Positions 8,369 to 17,429 of a DNA stretch of 51,172 nucleotides are shown in pieces. The position numbers and the translations under genes were made by a program. Each line of letters begins with the position of its first letter. Position 1 is the first letter of the stretch. The notes beneath the pieces were generated by a model. It saw nothing but the letters and a program-made list of their open reading frames with translations. It made no database searches and had not been told where the DNA came from. The stretch comes from Spirochaetia bacterium (GTDB lineage: Bacteria > Spirochaetota > Spirochaetia > Sphaerochaetales > Sphaerochaetaceae), in the NCBI GenBank assembly GCA_009930325.1, contig RZYO01000006.1, forward strand, positions 1-51,172, in the 5' to 3' direction.

Positions 8369-9286
8369 ATGAAGAAAATAAAAAGTGGCTTTAAATTAAC
8401 ACCTTTAAAAAAAACCTTAAATATTGATAATATTGTCACAGTTCACTATTTTGAATACCCTAGTACTTTCTTATTCAAAGGGGAATCACATGATTTCTGG
8501 GAATTCCTTTATGTTGATAAAGGAGAAGTTGGTATTACAAGTGAAAATAAAGTTTATAATTTAAAACAGGGACAAATCATATTTCACAAACCAAATCAAT
8601 TCCATGATGTTTTTTGTAATGGAAAGATATCTCCAAATCTTTTAGTTGTATCTTTTGACTCTGATGCTAAATGCATGTCTTTTTTTGAAGATAAAGTATT
8701 ACAAATAAATAAAAGTTTAACTTTTTATTTAAATACAATTATTAAGGAATCAAAAAAAGCTTTTAAAAACAATTTAGCTGACCCTTATTTCAAAGAATTA
8801 ATAATTAATGAAGATGCTCCAGAATTTTCTTTAGATTTAATAGCACTTTCCCTTGAAACATTTTTAATCAATTTGATAAGAGATAATAATGAATTAAATG
8901 CTAATCTTCCTATATCCATACATGAAAAAGAAAATAAAAGAAGAGTACAGTTAGTTATTAATTATTTAGAAAAAAATATAAGTAACAATATTACTCTTGA
9001 AAATATTTGTTCTCAATGTTCAATGAGTAGATCTTTAATTCAAAAATTATTCAAAAATGATACTGGATGGAGTGTAATGGAATATTTTTATAGATTAAAA
9101 ATTGAAGAAGCAAAAAGATTAATACGCAATGGAACAAATAATTTTACTCAAATTGCTGATGAATTAGGATACTCAACAATTCATTATTTTTCCCGACAAT
9201 TTAAAAAAATAGTTGGAATGAGCCCAAGTGAATATTCAAAATCTATCCTGACATTAACAAAAGAGGACATTTATAAGCAATTCTAA
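8369..9286 (+). CDS. AraC-family transcriptional regulator with cupin sensor
   Basis: The N-terminal half (about 1-150) has the cupin sugar-sensing pattern of AraC proteins: HDFWEFLYVDKGEV, then GQIIFHKPNQFHDV. The C-terminal 100 residues carry two helix-turn-helix units, ending with the family signature FSRQFKKIVGMSPSEYSKS. It probably activates the downstream sugar kinase and perhaps the alpha-galactosidase in response to a sugar. No Shine-Dalgarno precedes the ATG, so expression may be low or the start slightly wrong. It is followed after 81 bases by the kinase, which has its own promoter. Confidence 0.9.
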   Translation: MKKIKSGFKLTPLKKTLNIDNIVTVHYFEYPSTFLFKGESHDFWEFLYVDKGEVGITSENKVYNLKQGQIIFHKPNQFHDVFCNGKISPNLLVVSFDSDAKCMSFFEDKVLQINKSLTFYLNTIIKESKKAFKNNLADPYFKELIINEDAPEFSLDLIALSLETFLINLIRDNNELNANLPISIHEKENKRRVQLVINYLEKNISNNITLENICSQCSMSRSLIQKLFKNDTGWSVMEYFYRLKIEEAKRLIRNGTNNFTQIADELGYSTIHYFSRQFKKIVGMSPSEYSKSILTLTKEDIYKQF

Positions 9287-9307
9287 TTGTGCAAATTTTT
9301 TATACTA

Positions 9308-9335
9308 TTGAATCAATACTTCACACAAATATAAA
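9308..9335 (+). promoter_or_regulatory. Candidate promoter for the sugar kinase
   Basis: TTGAAT (9308-9313) and TATAAA (9330-9335) are 16 bases apart, 32 bases ahead of the start codon. Confidence 0.4.
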
Positions 9336-9367
9336 CTTATACTCTTGATATCTAAGTGGAGGATGAT

Positions 9368-10447
9368 ATGGATTTTACAACTATTTTTAACAATTTTAAT
9401 ATAAATGGGAATCTCATTAGCTACAAAGCAAATAAAGAAGGCCATATTAATTCTACATATATTTCAAGTGTTGAAGAAAATGGACAAATTTACAAATATA
9501 CTCATCAGAAAATAAACACTTTTGTATTCACAAAACCTTATCAAGTAATGAGTAATATTGAGAAAATTACTTCTCATATTCAAAGCAAATTGTCAAACTA
9601 CCCAGATAAAGACTCACGTTGTCTTGAAGTTATAAAAACAAGAGATAATAAGCTTCTCTATTGTGATGTTGATAACAATTTTTGGAGAACGTATAAATTT
9701 ATTGATAATGTAAAAACTTTTCAAAAAATAAATAATAATAAACAAGCTTTTTTATTAGGAAAAGCCGTTGGTAATTTTCAACAACAGCTCTCGGATTTTG
9801 ATGGATCAGAACTTTTTGAAACAATAGAAAATTTTCATAATATGAACTTTAGATATACCCAATTAGAAAAAGCAATTAAAGAAGATTTAAAAGGCCGAAA
9901 AAAATCTATTGAAAGTGAGATTAATTATTTATTAAACAACAAAGACAGAGGTCAATTAATTTGGGATTATTATAAAAATGGAGAAATTAAGAGAAGAGTT
10001 ACTCACAATGATACTAAAATAAATAATGTTTTGTTTTCTTTAGATGAAAAAGAAGCTTTATGTGTAATTGATTTAGACACTGTAATGCCAGGAACAATTT
10101 TATTTGATGTTGGAGATATGATAAGAACAGCAACTTCAACAGCGCTTGAAGATGAAATTGATTTTACTAAAATGCAATGTGATTTAAATTGTTACAAGGC
10201 TTTAATTGAAGGATACTTAAGCATTGCCTCTACTTTCATAAGCAATAAAGAAAAATCTTTATTAGTAGAATCAGGAAGAAATATTACTCAAATTATGGCA
10301 GTAAGATTTTTAACCTATTATCTTAATGGAGATATTTATTATTCAATTAAAAGAGAAAACCATAACTTAGATAGATGTAGAACTCAAATTGCATTAATGA
10401 AAGATATGGACTCGAAATGGGATAAACTTGAAAGTTTTGTAAAATAA
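9368..10447 (+). CDS. APH-fold kinase, probable N-acetylhexosamine 1-kinase (NahK-like)
   Basis: A 359-residue phosphotransferase of the aminoglycoside/choline kinase fold. The Brenner motif HNDTKINNV (catalytic Asp plus Asn) is followed by VIDLDT, whose Asp binds Mg, and PGTILFDVGDMIR. The stretch after it, TATSTALEDE, matches NahK-type enzymes more than antibiotic phosphotransferases. NahK phosphorylates GlcNAc or GalNAc at C1, which suits a cell that also cuts alpha-galactosides and has an AraC sugar regulator next door. The start is ATG 9368, with GGAGG at 9358-9362; a GTG at 9356 is in frame but overlaps that site. Substrate is inferred. Confidence 0.75.
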   Translation: MDFTTIFNNFNINGNLISYKANKEGHINSTYISSVEENGQIYKYTHQKINTFVFTKPYQVMSNIEKITSHIQSKLSNYPDKDSRCLEVIKTRDNKLLYCDVDNNFWRTYKFIDNVKTFQKINNNKQAFLLGKAVGNFQQQLSDFDGSELFETIENFHNMNFRYTQLEKAIKEDLKGRKKSIESEINYLLNNKDRGQLIWDYYKNGEIKRRVTHNDTKINNVLFSLDEKEALCVIDLDTVMPGTILFDVGDMIRTATSTALEDEIDFTKMQCDLNCYKALIEGYLSIASTFISNKEKSLLVESGRNITQIMAVRFLTYYLNGDIYYSIKRENHNLDRCRTQIALMKDMDSKWDKLESFVK

Positions 10448-10448
10448 T

Positions 10449-10471
10449 ATTAGAGGGATATTCCCTCTAAT
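10449..10471. terminator. Hairpin between convergent genes
   Basis: A perfect 10-bp inverted repeat, ATTAGAGGGA (10449-10458) and TCCCTCTAAT (10462-10471), with a 3-base loop. It spans the gap between the kinase stop and the HydF stop, and its right arm overlaps the HydF stop codon. Confidence 0.65.
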
Positions 10472-11666
10472 AATCAACAAACTCTAGTATATTTGATAAC
10501 TCAGCAATACTTATTCCATAGTTTGTCATCAAAACATTTTGATCTTCACATTCTTTTAATCTGTTCATCATATATGTTCTATTAAACATACATCCAGCGC
10601 AATGAATAACTAAATCATAGTCTTTTAAGTTAGAAGGAAAATCTGTACCACTTACAAAATCTATTTGTAAATTTTCACCTACTCGATTTCTTAATAATCG
10701 AGGGATTTGAACTCTACCAATATCTTCAGTTAGAGGAGCATGTGTACAAGCTTCTGCAATAAGCACTTTAGATTTTTCATTTAATTGTTTAATTTTATGA
10801 GCAGCATACGCAAATTTTTCCACATCTCCTTTAACTGCTGATAAAAGAATAGAGAAAGAAGTTAACTTGCTCTCTTTAGGTTTCTTCTCATAAACTAGAG
10901 GAAAAACTTGACTATCTGTTATTATTAATTTAGGAGGTTTTGAAAGAGCTTTTAGTGCACTATCAATTTCATCAGTACATACGCTTACAACAATTGCTTG
11001 ATGATCCAATAAATCTCTAATTGTTTGAACTTGAGGAAGTATTAATCTACCTTCTGGTGCATTAATTTGTTGAGGCATAACAAGAAGTACTAAATCATCT
11101 TTTTCTACTAACCCTTCAACAATGCTTCTTTTCTTTACTTTATCTGTATTTATTTTAATTAATTCTTTTCTTAATATTTGTTGTAAATCTGCTTGTTTGT
11201 TATATATTTTAAGAGGTTTAAGATTAAATTTAGTTTCAATAAGTTTTTCAATTATTTCGGTATTCGAATTTAAATCGACTTTACTAATTATTGGTAAAAA
11301 AGGTTTATTTATTTTTCTTAAATTATTAGCCCATTCTTCTTCTTTTTTAAAATCATTAGCAGTTGCATCAAATAATAAGATTGCAATATCAACTTTTTTT
11401 AAGGCATCTTCACTTTTTTTGATTCTAAGTGGTCCTAACTCACCATCATCATCAAAGCCAGCAGTATCTATTAATACACAAGGACCTAGTCCATACAGTT
11501 CAATTGATTTATAAACGGGATCAGTTGTTGTACCCTTAACAGGGGAAACAAGAGAAGTTGAATGCGTTGTAATTGCATTTAATAAAGAAGATTTACCACT
11601 ATTTGTTTTACCAAAAATTCCAATATGAAGCCTTACACTTCTTGGAGCAGTATTAAAATTGGACAT
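10467..11666 (-). CDS. hydF: [FeFe]-hydrogenase maturation GTPase/scaffold HydF
   Basis: The 399 residues hold three parts. An N-terminal Ras-like GTPase has P-loop GKTNSGKS (19-26), a threonine switch (KGTTTDP) and DTAG. A middle dimerisation region follows, then a C-terminal Fe-S domain. The cluster ligands are complete: Cys307-x-His309 and His355-Cys356-x2-Cys359 (HCAGC). HydF carries the diiron CO/CN precursor made by HydE and HydG and delivers it to the hydrogenase. Neither HydE, HydG nor the hydrogenase is in this window. It lies three bases after the TM1266-type gene, so the two form an operon. Confidence 0.95.
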   Translation of the reverse strand: MSNFNTAPRSVRLHIGIFGKTNSGKSSLLNAITTHSTSLVSPVKGTTTDPVYKSIELYGLGPCVLIDTAGFDDDGELGPLRIKKSEDALKKVDIAILLFDATANDFKKEEEWANNLRKINKPFLPIISKVDLNSNTEIIEKLIETKFNLKPLKIYNKQADLQQILRKELIKINTDKVKKRSIVEGLVEKDDLVLLVMPQQINAPEGRLILPQVQTIRDLLDHQAIVVSVCTDEIDSALKALSKPPKLIITDSQVFPLVYEKKPKESKLTSFSILLSAVKGDVEKFAYAAHKIKQLNEKSKVLIAEACTHAPLTEDIGRVQIPRLLRNRVGENLQIDFVSGTDFPSNLKDYDLVIHCAGCMFNRTYMMNRLKECEDQNVLMTNYGISIAELSNILEFVDY

Positions 11667-11669
11667 AAT

Positions 11670-11915
11670 TTACACCTTTGAATATGTTGTCTTTATACTA
11701 ACAGATGGAATTTGTCCCAATTTCCCAGATAAACTACTAATTACATCTTGAGGTGCATCAATAACAATAGTAATTATAGATACATTTTTTTTAGGATACG
11801 GCATACCCATTCTACCAATTATATATTTAGCACTGCTATGTAAAATAGTATTTACTTTTTCAACAGAATCACTTGCTTCTATAATTATTGCAATAATAGC
11901 TAATCTGGTATCCAT
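11670..11915 (-). CDS. TM1266-family iron-only hydrogenase system regulator
   Basis: An 81-residue protein with a ferredoxin-like alpha/beta pattern (MDTRLAIIAIIIE ... VSIITIVIDAP), matching the small TM1266 family. This family is annotated as a putative regulator because it accompanies hydrogenase maturation genes and resembles the ligand-binding domain of NikR. It has no DNA-binding segment of its own. The adjacent hydF, three bases downstream, fits this association exactly. GGAG lies five bases before ATG 11915. The upstream 11916-12103 shows no convincing gene. Confidence 0.85.
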   Translation of the reverse strand: MDTRLAIIAIIIEASDSVEKVNTILHSSAKYIIGRMGMPYPKKNVSIITIVIDAPQDVISSLSGKLGQIPSVSIKTTYSKV

Positions 11916-12103
11916 TTTTTCTCCAAATAGAAATACTGGAGAGCTTAAGAAAAAAAGAATAAATCTTCTTGGTCTTGGAGCAGTCCTAATACTTCAGAAG
12001 TAATTTCATATAGTAATCTTTTAGATGAGAGTTATTTCTTCACTATTAGATCTTTTTTAAAAGATATCAAAAATAAAAAAATAAAACAATATATACAATA
12101 ATC

Positions 12104-12727
12104 CTATTTTAAATACTCAAACAAAGGAATACACTCTTTAATTATATATTTATCTTTTTTCTCAATATTAATAACGTAGCCTTGTCCATTTTTTACACTT
12201 ATATTTTTATAATCTTCTCTATTATAAAGTCCTAATCCAATTAACAAACATTTAATTGCACAGGAATGAGAGAATAAAGTTGCTGATTGTTTCTTCAGAT
12301 TGGATAAGTCATCAAGAGTTTTATTAAAAACTTTTAACATTCTATTTTTTATTTCATCAAAAGATTCAATATCTCTTGTGCTTGGATCATCAAAAACCCA
12401 TTTATCAAAAAGAGCTATTAAATTATCTCGTGATAAAAATCTTTCATTTTCTCTACTTTTAAAATCAATTTCTCTAAGTTCCACAAATTTATTATCTAAA
12501 GATCTCTCTGGAGCAAACAAAGCTTCAAAGGTTGATACACATCGACTTAAATCTGAACTATAAAAAAGATCTGTATTTATATATTTATATTGTTTTCTAA
12601 ATTGTACTAATTCTTTTCTTCCTTTTTCTAATAAAGGAACATCACTTTGACCACTAAGAGTCTGCAACTGATTACCTAAAGAATAACCATGTCTTATAAG
12701 TACTATTTGAAATATATTATCTTCCAC
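12104..12727 (-). CDS. Histidine phosphatase family protein (phosphoglycerate-mutase superfamily)
   Basis: A 207-residue protein with the superfamily signature RHG at residues 12-14 (VLIRHGYSLGN), which holds the phosphorylated histidine. The second catalytic stretch is near FSHSCAIKCLLIGLG. YSSDLSRCVSTFEAL is the expected Arg-containing core. The sequence is not close enough to GpmA, CobC or PhoE to choose a substrate. The start is GTG 12727 with AGGAG six bases ahead. It lies alone between the TM1266 gene and the phosphate transporter. Confidence 0.8.
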   Translation of the reverse strand: MEDNIFQIVLIRHGYSLGNQLQTLSGQSDVPLLEKGRKELVQFRKQYKYINTDLFYSSDLSRCVSTFEALFAPERSLDNKFVELREIDFKSRENERFLSRDNLIALFDKWVFDDPSTRDIESFDEIKNRMLKVFNKTLDDLSNLKKQSATLFSHSCAIKCLLIGLGLYNREDYKNISVKNGQGYVINIEKKDKYIIKECIPLFEYLK

Positions 12728-12763
12728 CTTTTACTCCTAAATAAAGTATTTACTCCCTTATAA

Positions 12764-12796
12764 CAAAAATAAGCTAAAGCATAAAGCCTTAGCTTA
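12764..12796 (-). terminator. Terminator of the Na/phosphate cotransporter gene
   Basis: The minus-strand stem TAAGCTAA (12796-12789) / TTAGCTTA (12777-12770) is followed by a U run (12769-12765). Confidence 0.75.
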
Positions 12797-12823
12797 AAAA
12801 TATTTAAATATAAATAAAATTTA

Positions 12824-14506
12824 TTATCTTTCTTCAGCCGTTACATTTAAGCCATAACTCAAAGATTGACAGATATCTAAACAATAAGTTCCAATATTAG
12901 TAAAATCACCTAATATTGCATTAAAATATGGAGTCATTTTTGGATTACATACACCTGTATTTAATCTATCAAGGTGATTATCTTGCATTTCTTTTTCCAT
13001 ATCAATCAATCTTTCTCTTAATGCAATTACCATTACAATACTTACATCATCACCATCTTTTAATACCTCAAGAGAAGCTTTAAATAGTTCTATAATTGCT
13101 TCTAAACTATGTCTTAATTCTCTCTCTCCATTATCAGAGAATGATAATTGATTCCCTTCAAGTTCTATCATTTCATCAATAAAATTGCCCATTTGAATGC
13201 AAAGCCTTTCAAGACCAGAAGATACTAATAACAATTCAGTGATAGCATCAGTTTGTCCTTCAGTTGGGCTACCCATAGCAATCATTCTTGATAAATAATG
13301 TTGTACTTCTCTCTGTAAATCTCTTTGAGATTTCCATACAGTTTGTATTTCAAGAGAATTTTCTTTATCAAAAGGAATAACAGCTAATTTTGTCTTTTTT
13401 ATAGACTCTAATATTTTTTCACATGATTGGATTACTTCTTTTTGACACAAAGTCATAGCAAATACTGGTTGAGATAATAAATGAGGATCCAAATATATAG
13501 CTGCAGCTTTTTCTTTTTTCTCAGCCATTTCATCACCTGGAACAATGGCTTTAACTATCTTAACCATTAACCAAACAAAAGGCATCCATATTAAAGTATT
13601 TATTATATTAAATGAAGTATGAGCATTTGCAATTTGACGAGATATTACATCTAATTCTGCACCTTTTGGTGAAATAAAAGTTACAAATTTTGCAAAAGGA
13701 GCAACTAAAAATATGAAGATTGAAGCTCCAACTAAATTAAATACACTATGAGCAACAGCTGTTCTCTTCGCATTCTTTGATTGTCCAATACAAGCAATTA
13801 AGGCAGTTATTGTCGTACCTATATTATCACCTAATAAAACAGGTATAGCTCCTGTTAATCCAATAATTGAATGGACAGCATCTGGCCCTGGCGTGCTTGC
13901 AAAATTTTGTAAAACAGCAATTGTTGCAGAAGAACTTTGAACAACAACTGTCATTAAAGCACCAACTAATACACCTAATACTGGAATATGTGCAACTTCT
14001 GTAATCATTGAAACAAACACTGGAGATTTTGCTAAAGGTTTCATCAAATCACCCATAGTTTCAATGCCAACAAATAAAAGTCCAAAAGCAAATATAGTTA
14101 ACCCAATATTTTTTGTTCTTTCATTTTTAGGAACAAAATTAAGAATAAACCCAAAAAATAAAATTGGCCAAATATAATCACTTAATTTAAAAGCAATTAA
14201 TTGAGCTGTCATTGTTGTACCAATATTAGCACCCAAAATTACTGAAATTGCTTGAGGTAAATTCATTAACCCTGCACTTACGAAACCGATAACCATAACT
14301 GTTGTTGCACTTGAACTTTGTAATACCATTGTGGTAACAGCTCCAGCTACAACACCAAAGAATACATTCTTAGTTAAAATACCAAGAACTTGACGCATTC
14401 TCTCTCCAGCTACCTTTTGCAAGCCTTCGCTCATTAGATTCATACCATAAATAAATATAGCTAAACCACCTAACAAGCCAAATATAATACTAAAAGATTC
14501 TTTCAC
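12824..14506 (-). CDS. Na/phosphate cotransporter family protein with C-terminal PhoU-like domain
   Basis: 560 residues. The N-terminal 330 contain about eight or nine membrane segments and the two inverted Na/Pi repeats, each with the QSSSAT signature (TMVLQSSSATTVMV and TVVVQSSSATIAVL) and GANIGTT/GDNIGTT motifs. The soluble C-terminal 200 residues are helical and PhoU-like. The family (NptA/YjbB type) moves phosphate with sodium, often outward when cytosolic phosphate is high. The start is GTG 14506, preceded by AAGGG. The 429-base upstream gap may contain its operators. No pst genes are in the window. Confidence 0.88.
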   Translation of the reverse strand: MKESFSIIFGLLGGLAIFIYGMNLMSEGLQKVAGERMRQVLGILTKNVFFGVVAGAVTTMVLQSSSATTVMVIGFVSAGLMNLPQAISVILGANIGTTMTAQLIAFKLSDYIWPILFFGFILNFVPKNERTKNIGLTIFAFGLLFVGIETMGDLMKPLAKSPVFVSMITEVAHIPVLGVLVGALMTVVVQSSSATIAVLQNFASTPGPDAVHSIIGLTGAIPVLLGDNIGTTITALIACIGQSKNAKRTAVAHSVFNLVGASIFIFLVAPFAKFVTFISPKGAELDVISRQIANAHTSFNIINTLIWMPFVWLMVKIVKAIVPGDEMAEKKEKAAAIYLDPHLLSQPVFAMTLCQKEVIQSCEKILESIKKTKLAVIPFDKENSLEIQTVWKSQRDLQREVQHYLSRMIAMGSPTEGQTDAITELLLVSSGLERLCIQMGNFIDEMIELEGNQLSFSDNGERELRHSLEAIIELFKASLEVLKDGDDVSIVMVIALRERLIDMEKEMQDNHLDRLNTGVCNPKMTPYFNAILGDFTNIGTYCLDICQSLSYGLNVTAEER

Positions 14507-14935
14507 TCTTTTACCCTTCCTACTTAATACGCGAATACCATTAGAATAAACAAACTATTAATTGATTGTCAATTTATAAATAAAGCAAAAATTTAGGTAG
14601 AATTTTATTTTATTTATTTTTTTTAATATATAACTAAATTTAATTAATTTTTTTTGTGAAAAAAGTCATTTTTTGTATAATTAATTTACCATATACGAAA
14701 GTAAAAAAGTCATTTTTTTTAACATTTTTTTAAACAAATTATAACATTTTTATAGTAAAATTAAATTTTTTACACATTTTACTACCCCTTTTTATATAAG
14801 GTTAATTTTAATTAACTTAAAAAAATATATTACTTCTCTTAATTCTTTTTAAGAATTATATTTAGGTAACTTAATCACTTATTTATTTTTCACATTAGGA
14901 TATGATATAATCATAAACAAGAGAGGAGAAAAATT
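14507..14935. other. Long AT-rich divergent intergenic region
   Basis: 429 bases between the phosphate transporter (minus) and the exported rhodanese (plus). It contains no reading frame or RNA gene I can support. It holds the duplicated 16-mer at 14659 and 14703, a TATAAT at 14906-14911 that is a likely -10 for the rhodanese operon, and AGGAG at 14924-14928. Confidence 0.6.
14659..14718. repeat. Directly repeated 16-mer, candidate operator pair
   Basis: AAAAAAGTCATTTTTT occurs at 14659-14674 and again at 14703-14718, 44 bases start to start, about four helical turns. The outer bases are self-complementary. Confidence 0.4.
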
Positions 14936-15358
14936 ATGAAAAGACGAACATTATTTTTAATATTAACAGTTATTTTACTTTTAGCATCAAATTCATTATT
15001 TTCTTTTTCAAAAAAAGAAGTACAAATCGAAGAACCAGTGATTAGTGCTCAATATAATAAAATTGATTCGATGAGTGCAAAAGAAGTTTTTGATACTCAA
15101 AAAGATATAACTATAATTGATGTAAGAACTGCAGGGGAATTTGAATCTGGGCATATTGAAAACGCAATCAATATACCACTTGATGTAATCGAAGCTACAG
15201 TTTTAGAAAAATATCCAAATAAAGATGAAAAACTGTATCTATATTGTAGATCAGGCAATAGAAGCTCCCAAGCTGCGAAATTACTTGTAAATCAAGGCTA
15301 CACCAATGTTTATGACTTTGGCGGGATTATTTCTTGGCCATACGAGGTAGTAAAATAA
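14936..15358 (+). CDS. Exported rhodanese-domain protein
   Basis: 140 residues with an N-terminal Lys-Arg-Arg and hydrophobic signal segment (about 5-24), then a single rhodanese domain. The active-site Cys104 lies in the loop CRSGNRS, followed by VYDFGGIISWPYE. Rhodaneses hold a persulfide on this cysteine for sulfur transfer or act as thiol sensors. No lipobox cysteine is present, so it is probably periplasmic or membrane-anchored by the signal. The mature end begins Ser-Lys-Lys-Glu, a style common in spirochaete exported proteins. GAGAGGAG precedes ATG 14936. Three bases separate it from a cytosolic paralogue. Confidence 0.88.
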   Translation: MKRRTLFLILTVILLLASNSLFSFSKKEVQIEEPVISAQYNKIDSMSAKEVFDTQKDITIIDVRTAGEFESGHIENAINIPLDVIEATVLEKYPNKDEKLYLYCRSGNRSSQAAKLLVNQGYTNVYDFGGIISWPYEVVK

Positions 15359-15361
15359 AGA

Positions 15362-15676
15362 ATGAATAAAGCACAATACAATAAAATCAGTGCTAAAGAG
15401 GCAAAATATCGAATTGATAATGAGCCAGATATAATAATAATTGATGTAAGAACAGAAGAAGAATATAGAGAACTACACATTCCTTCTTCAATTAACATAC
15501 CATTAAGTTTAGTCACTGACAAAGTTAAGGAAAAGTATTCTCAAGATGCAAAATTGTTTATTTATTGCAGATCTGGAGTAAGATCAAGAATTGCAGCATC
15601 TCAATTAGCTCTTATGGGATATAATAATGTATATGACTTCGGTGGCATAATTTCCTGGCCATATGAAAAAATTTAG
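15362..15676 (+). CDS. Cytosolic single-domain rhodanese
   Basis: 104 residues, all rhodanese domain, with active-site Cys69 in the loop CRSGVRS and the same C-terminal stretch VYDFGGIISWPYE as the preceding gene. It has no signal peptide. It starts three bases after the exported copy and lacks its own strong Shine-Dalgarno, so it is probably translationally coupled. The shared ending suggests an origin by tandem duplication, with gain or loss of the signal peptide. A terminator follows. Confidence 0.88.
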   Translation: MNKAQYNKISAKEAKYRIDNEPDIIIIDVRTEEEYRELHIPSSINIPLSLVTDKVKEKYSQDAKLFIYCRSGVRSRIAASQLALMGYNNVYDFGGIISWPYEKI

Positions 15677-15681
15677 TAATT

Positions 15682-15728
15682 AAAGCTCAACTTATTTATA
15701 TTTTAAAAAATGAAATAGTTGAGCTTTT
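15682..15728 (+). terminator. Terminator after the rhodanese pair
   Basis: An 11-bp stem, AAAGCTCAACT (15682-15692) and AGTTGAGCTTT (15717-15727), ending in a short T run. Confidence 0.7.
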
Positions 15729-15803
15729 AAAATTAATTATTTAACTTTATAGTTGTTATTCCATTTATCTGTTATACTATTAAAACGGATGGAGGATAAT
15801 TTT

Positions 15804-16691
15804 ATGCAAAAAGAAATTCTTTTATTTTTTATCAATATAAGTAACCCTTTTTTAGACTTTATAGCAAACTTCTCTTCACTTTTTGGTGAACAAACTATTT
15901 TAATACTAATTTTAAGCATTGTAATGTACGCTTATGATAAAAATAAAGGTTTTGCTATCTGTGGATCTCTAGTAATCAGTTTAGTATCAATGGGAACTCT
16001 TAAGGCAATAATCAGAGCACCCCGCCCCTTTACAGTATTAGAAGAAATTCAAGGCAAACGGTTAGAAACAGCAACTGGCTATTCTTTCCCATCTGGACAT
16101 ACAACAGGTGCAGCCTCAATGTATTCATCATTATCCTTTGCCATCAAAAAAAGAAAGATTTCTATTATATGTGCAACTATTATTGTCCTTGTTGGATTAA
16201 GTAGAATGTATTTAGGTGTTCACTGGCCACTCGATGTATTTGCAGGCTTATTACTAGGAATAGTTTTATCTATGATTTTCTATCCTATTTTTGAAGAAAT
16301 ATCTAAAAATCAAGACAATAAATATATTGTAAGTTTAATCATTGGAATTATTTCAACATTATTAGCAATATTACTTTCATCGCTTTTACACTTTAATTTA
16401 ATCAACGAAACAGCTTTTTCTGATTTAATGAAAACAATAGCATTCAGTGGTGGCGGTTTTATAGGTATTGCTTATGAAACAAAGAAAATTAATTTTTCAA
16501 ATGTTGGTTCCCTTTATCAAAAAATGCTAAGAATTATTGTTGTTATATCTGGAATGCTAATAATTCAATTTGTATTAAGTGAAATAACAGCAGAAGCTTA
16601 TTATTATATTGGAGCTTCGATAAGATATTTATTAGTAGGATTATGGCTTACAGCAATATTCCCAAAATATTTTTCAATTTTATTTAAATAG
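15804..16691 (+). CDS. PAP2-superfamily membrane phosphatase
   Basis: A 295-residue integral membrane protein. The three PAP2 motifs are in order: K-x6-RP (KAIIRAPRP), PSGH (SFPSGHTTG) and SR-x5-H (SRMYLGVHWPLD). These form a lipid-phosphate phosphatase site such as for undecaprenyl diphosphate or phosphatidylglycerol phosphate. Extra C-terminal membrane segments follow the core. The start is ATG 15804 with GGAGG at 15791-15795; an ATG at 15753 is in frame but has no ribosome site and adds a non-family extension. TATACT at 15773-15778 is a plausible -10. Substrate unknown. Confidence 0.88.
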   Translation: MQKEILLFFINISNPFLDFIANFSSLFGEQTILILILSIVMYAYDKNKGFAICGSLVISLVSMGTLKAIIRAPRPFTVLEEIQGKRLETATGYSFPSGHTTGAASMYSSLSFAIKKRKISIICATIIVLVGLSRMYLGVHWPLDVFAGLLLGIVLSMIFYPIFEEISKNQDNKYIVSLIIGIISTLLAILLSSLLHFNLINETAFSDLMKTIAFSGGGFIGIAYETKKINFSNVGSLYQKMLRIIVVISGMLIIQFVLSEITAEAYYYIGASIRYLLVGLWLTAIFPKYFSILFK

Positions 16692-16784
16692 AGTGCAGAT
16701 CAATTTTCCTTGAAAATTCAATTTTTATATAATAAAATCATATATATCATATATTTTGATAAATTATTATAAAAGGGAAAAAAT

Positions 16785-17429
16785 ATGAAAAAGTGTCCAT
16801 ATTGTGCTGAAGAGATCCAAGATGAAGCTATATATTGTAAACATTGTCATAAAGATCTTATAGAACCAAAAAGTAAAAAGAAGAATGAAAATATTACTCA
16901 AATAAAAAAAATTAAAACCTTAGCTGAGGAGAAAGCTTCTAATATAAATTATCAAAATAAAACTAACATTAAAAAAATATATAGAAATAATAATGTAATA
17001 GGATTTTTTACTTTTTTGTTTTTACTTTTTGTTATTGTAAGCATTTATTGGCTACAAGATTTTGAAAAAAATATAAAATATAATGAAAAAGAAACATATA
17101 TTATGTTAATTTTATTGATTGGATTTATAATTGTAATAACTGTTTTTTTAGTTAAATTTTTAATGTATAAAGTTATAATCAATGATGATTATATGGAAAT
17201 AAAAAATTTTAATTCTTCTGAAAAAATATATTATAAAAACATTATAAGTGTAAGTACAGCAGATGTTTTAGTAACAGAAGCATTAGGTAAACGTAATATC
17301 ATTAATTATGTACTTATAAATACTAATTTTAATAATAAATACACAAAACCTTATATATGTAATGTATCAGATTGTGAAGGATTATCTAAATATCTCAATA
17401 GTCGTATTATAAAAAAGAAGTCTAAATAA
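16785..17429 (+). CDS. Zinc-ribbon membrane protein with PH-like C-terminal domain
   Basis: 214 residues. The N-terminus is a zinc ribbon, CPYCAEEI then CKHCHKDL (C-x2-C ... C-x2-C, residues 4-23). A lysine-rich linker, two hydrophobic segments (about 70-90 and 103-123) and a beta-rich tail resembling bacterial PH-type (YdbT/YdbS-like) domains follow. Such small proteins are common and mostly uncharacterised; roles in membrane or stress sensing are suggested. I cannot assign a function. A transposase remnant begins immediately after it. Confidence 0.7.
   Translation: MKKCPYCAEEIQDEAIYCKHCHKDLIEPKSKKKNENITQIKKIKTLAEEKASNINYQNKTNIKKIYRNNNVIGFFTFLFLLFVIVSIYWLQDFEKNIKYNEKETYIMLILLIGFIIVITVFLVKFLMYKVIINDDYMEIKNFNSSEKIYYKNIISVSTADVLVTEALGKRNIINYVLINTNFNNKYTKPYICNVSDCEGLSKYLNSRIIKKKSK

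Noticed and set aside
9368-10447. Aminoglycoside resistance gene
   Set aside because: The fold is shared, but sequence around the active site and the sugar-gene neighbours fit a hexosamine 1-kinase better.
11916-12103. Fragment on the minus strand sharing ACTGCTCCAAGA with the start of hydF, readable as Thr-Ala-Pro-Arg
   Set aside because: Only 12 bases match, no start codon, and the following residues differ from HydF; treated as chance or an untraceable remnant.
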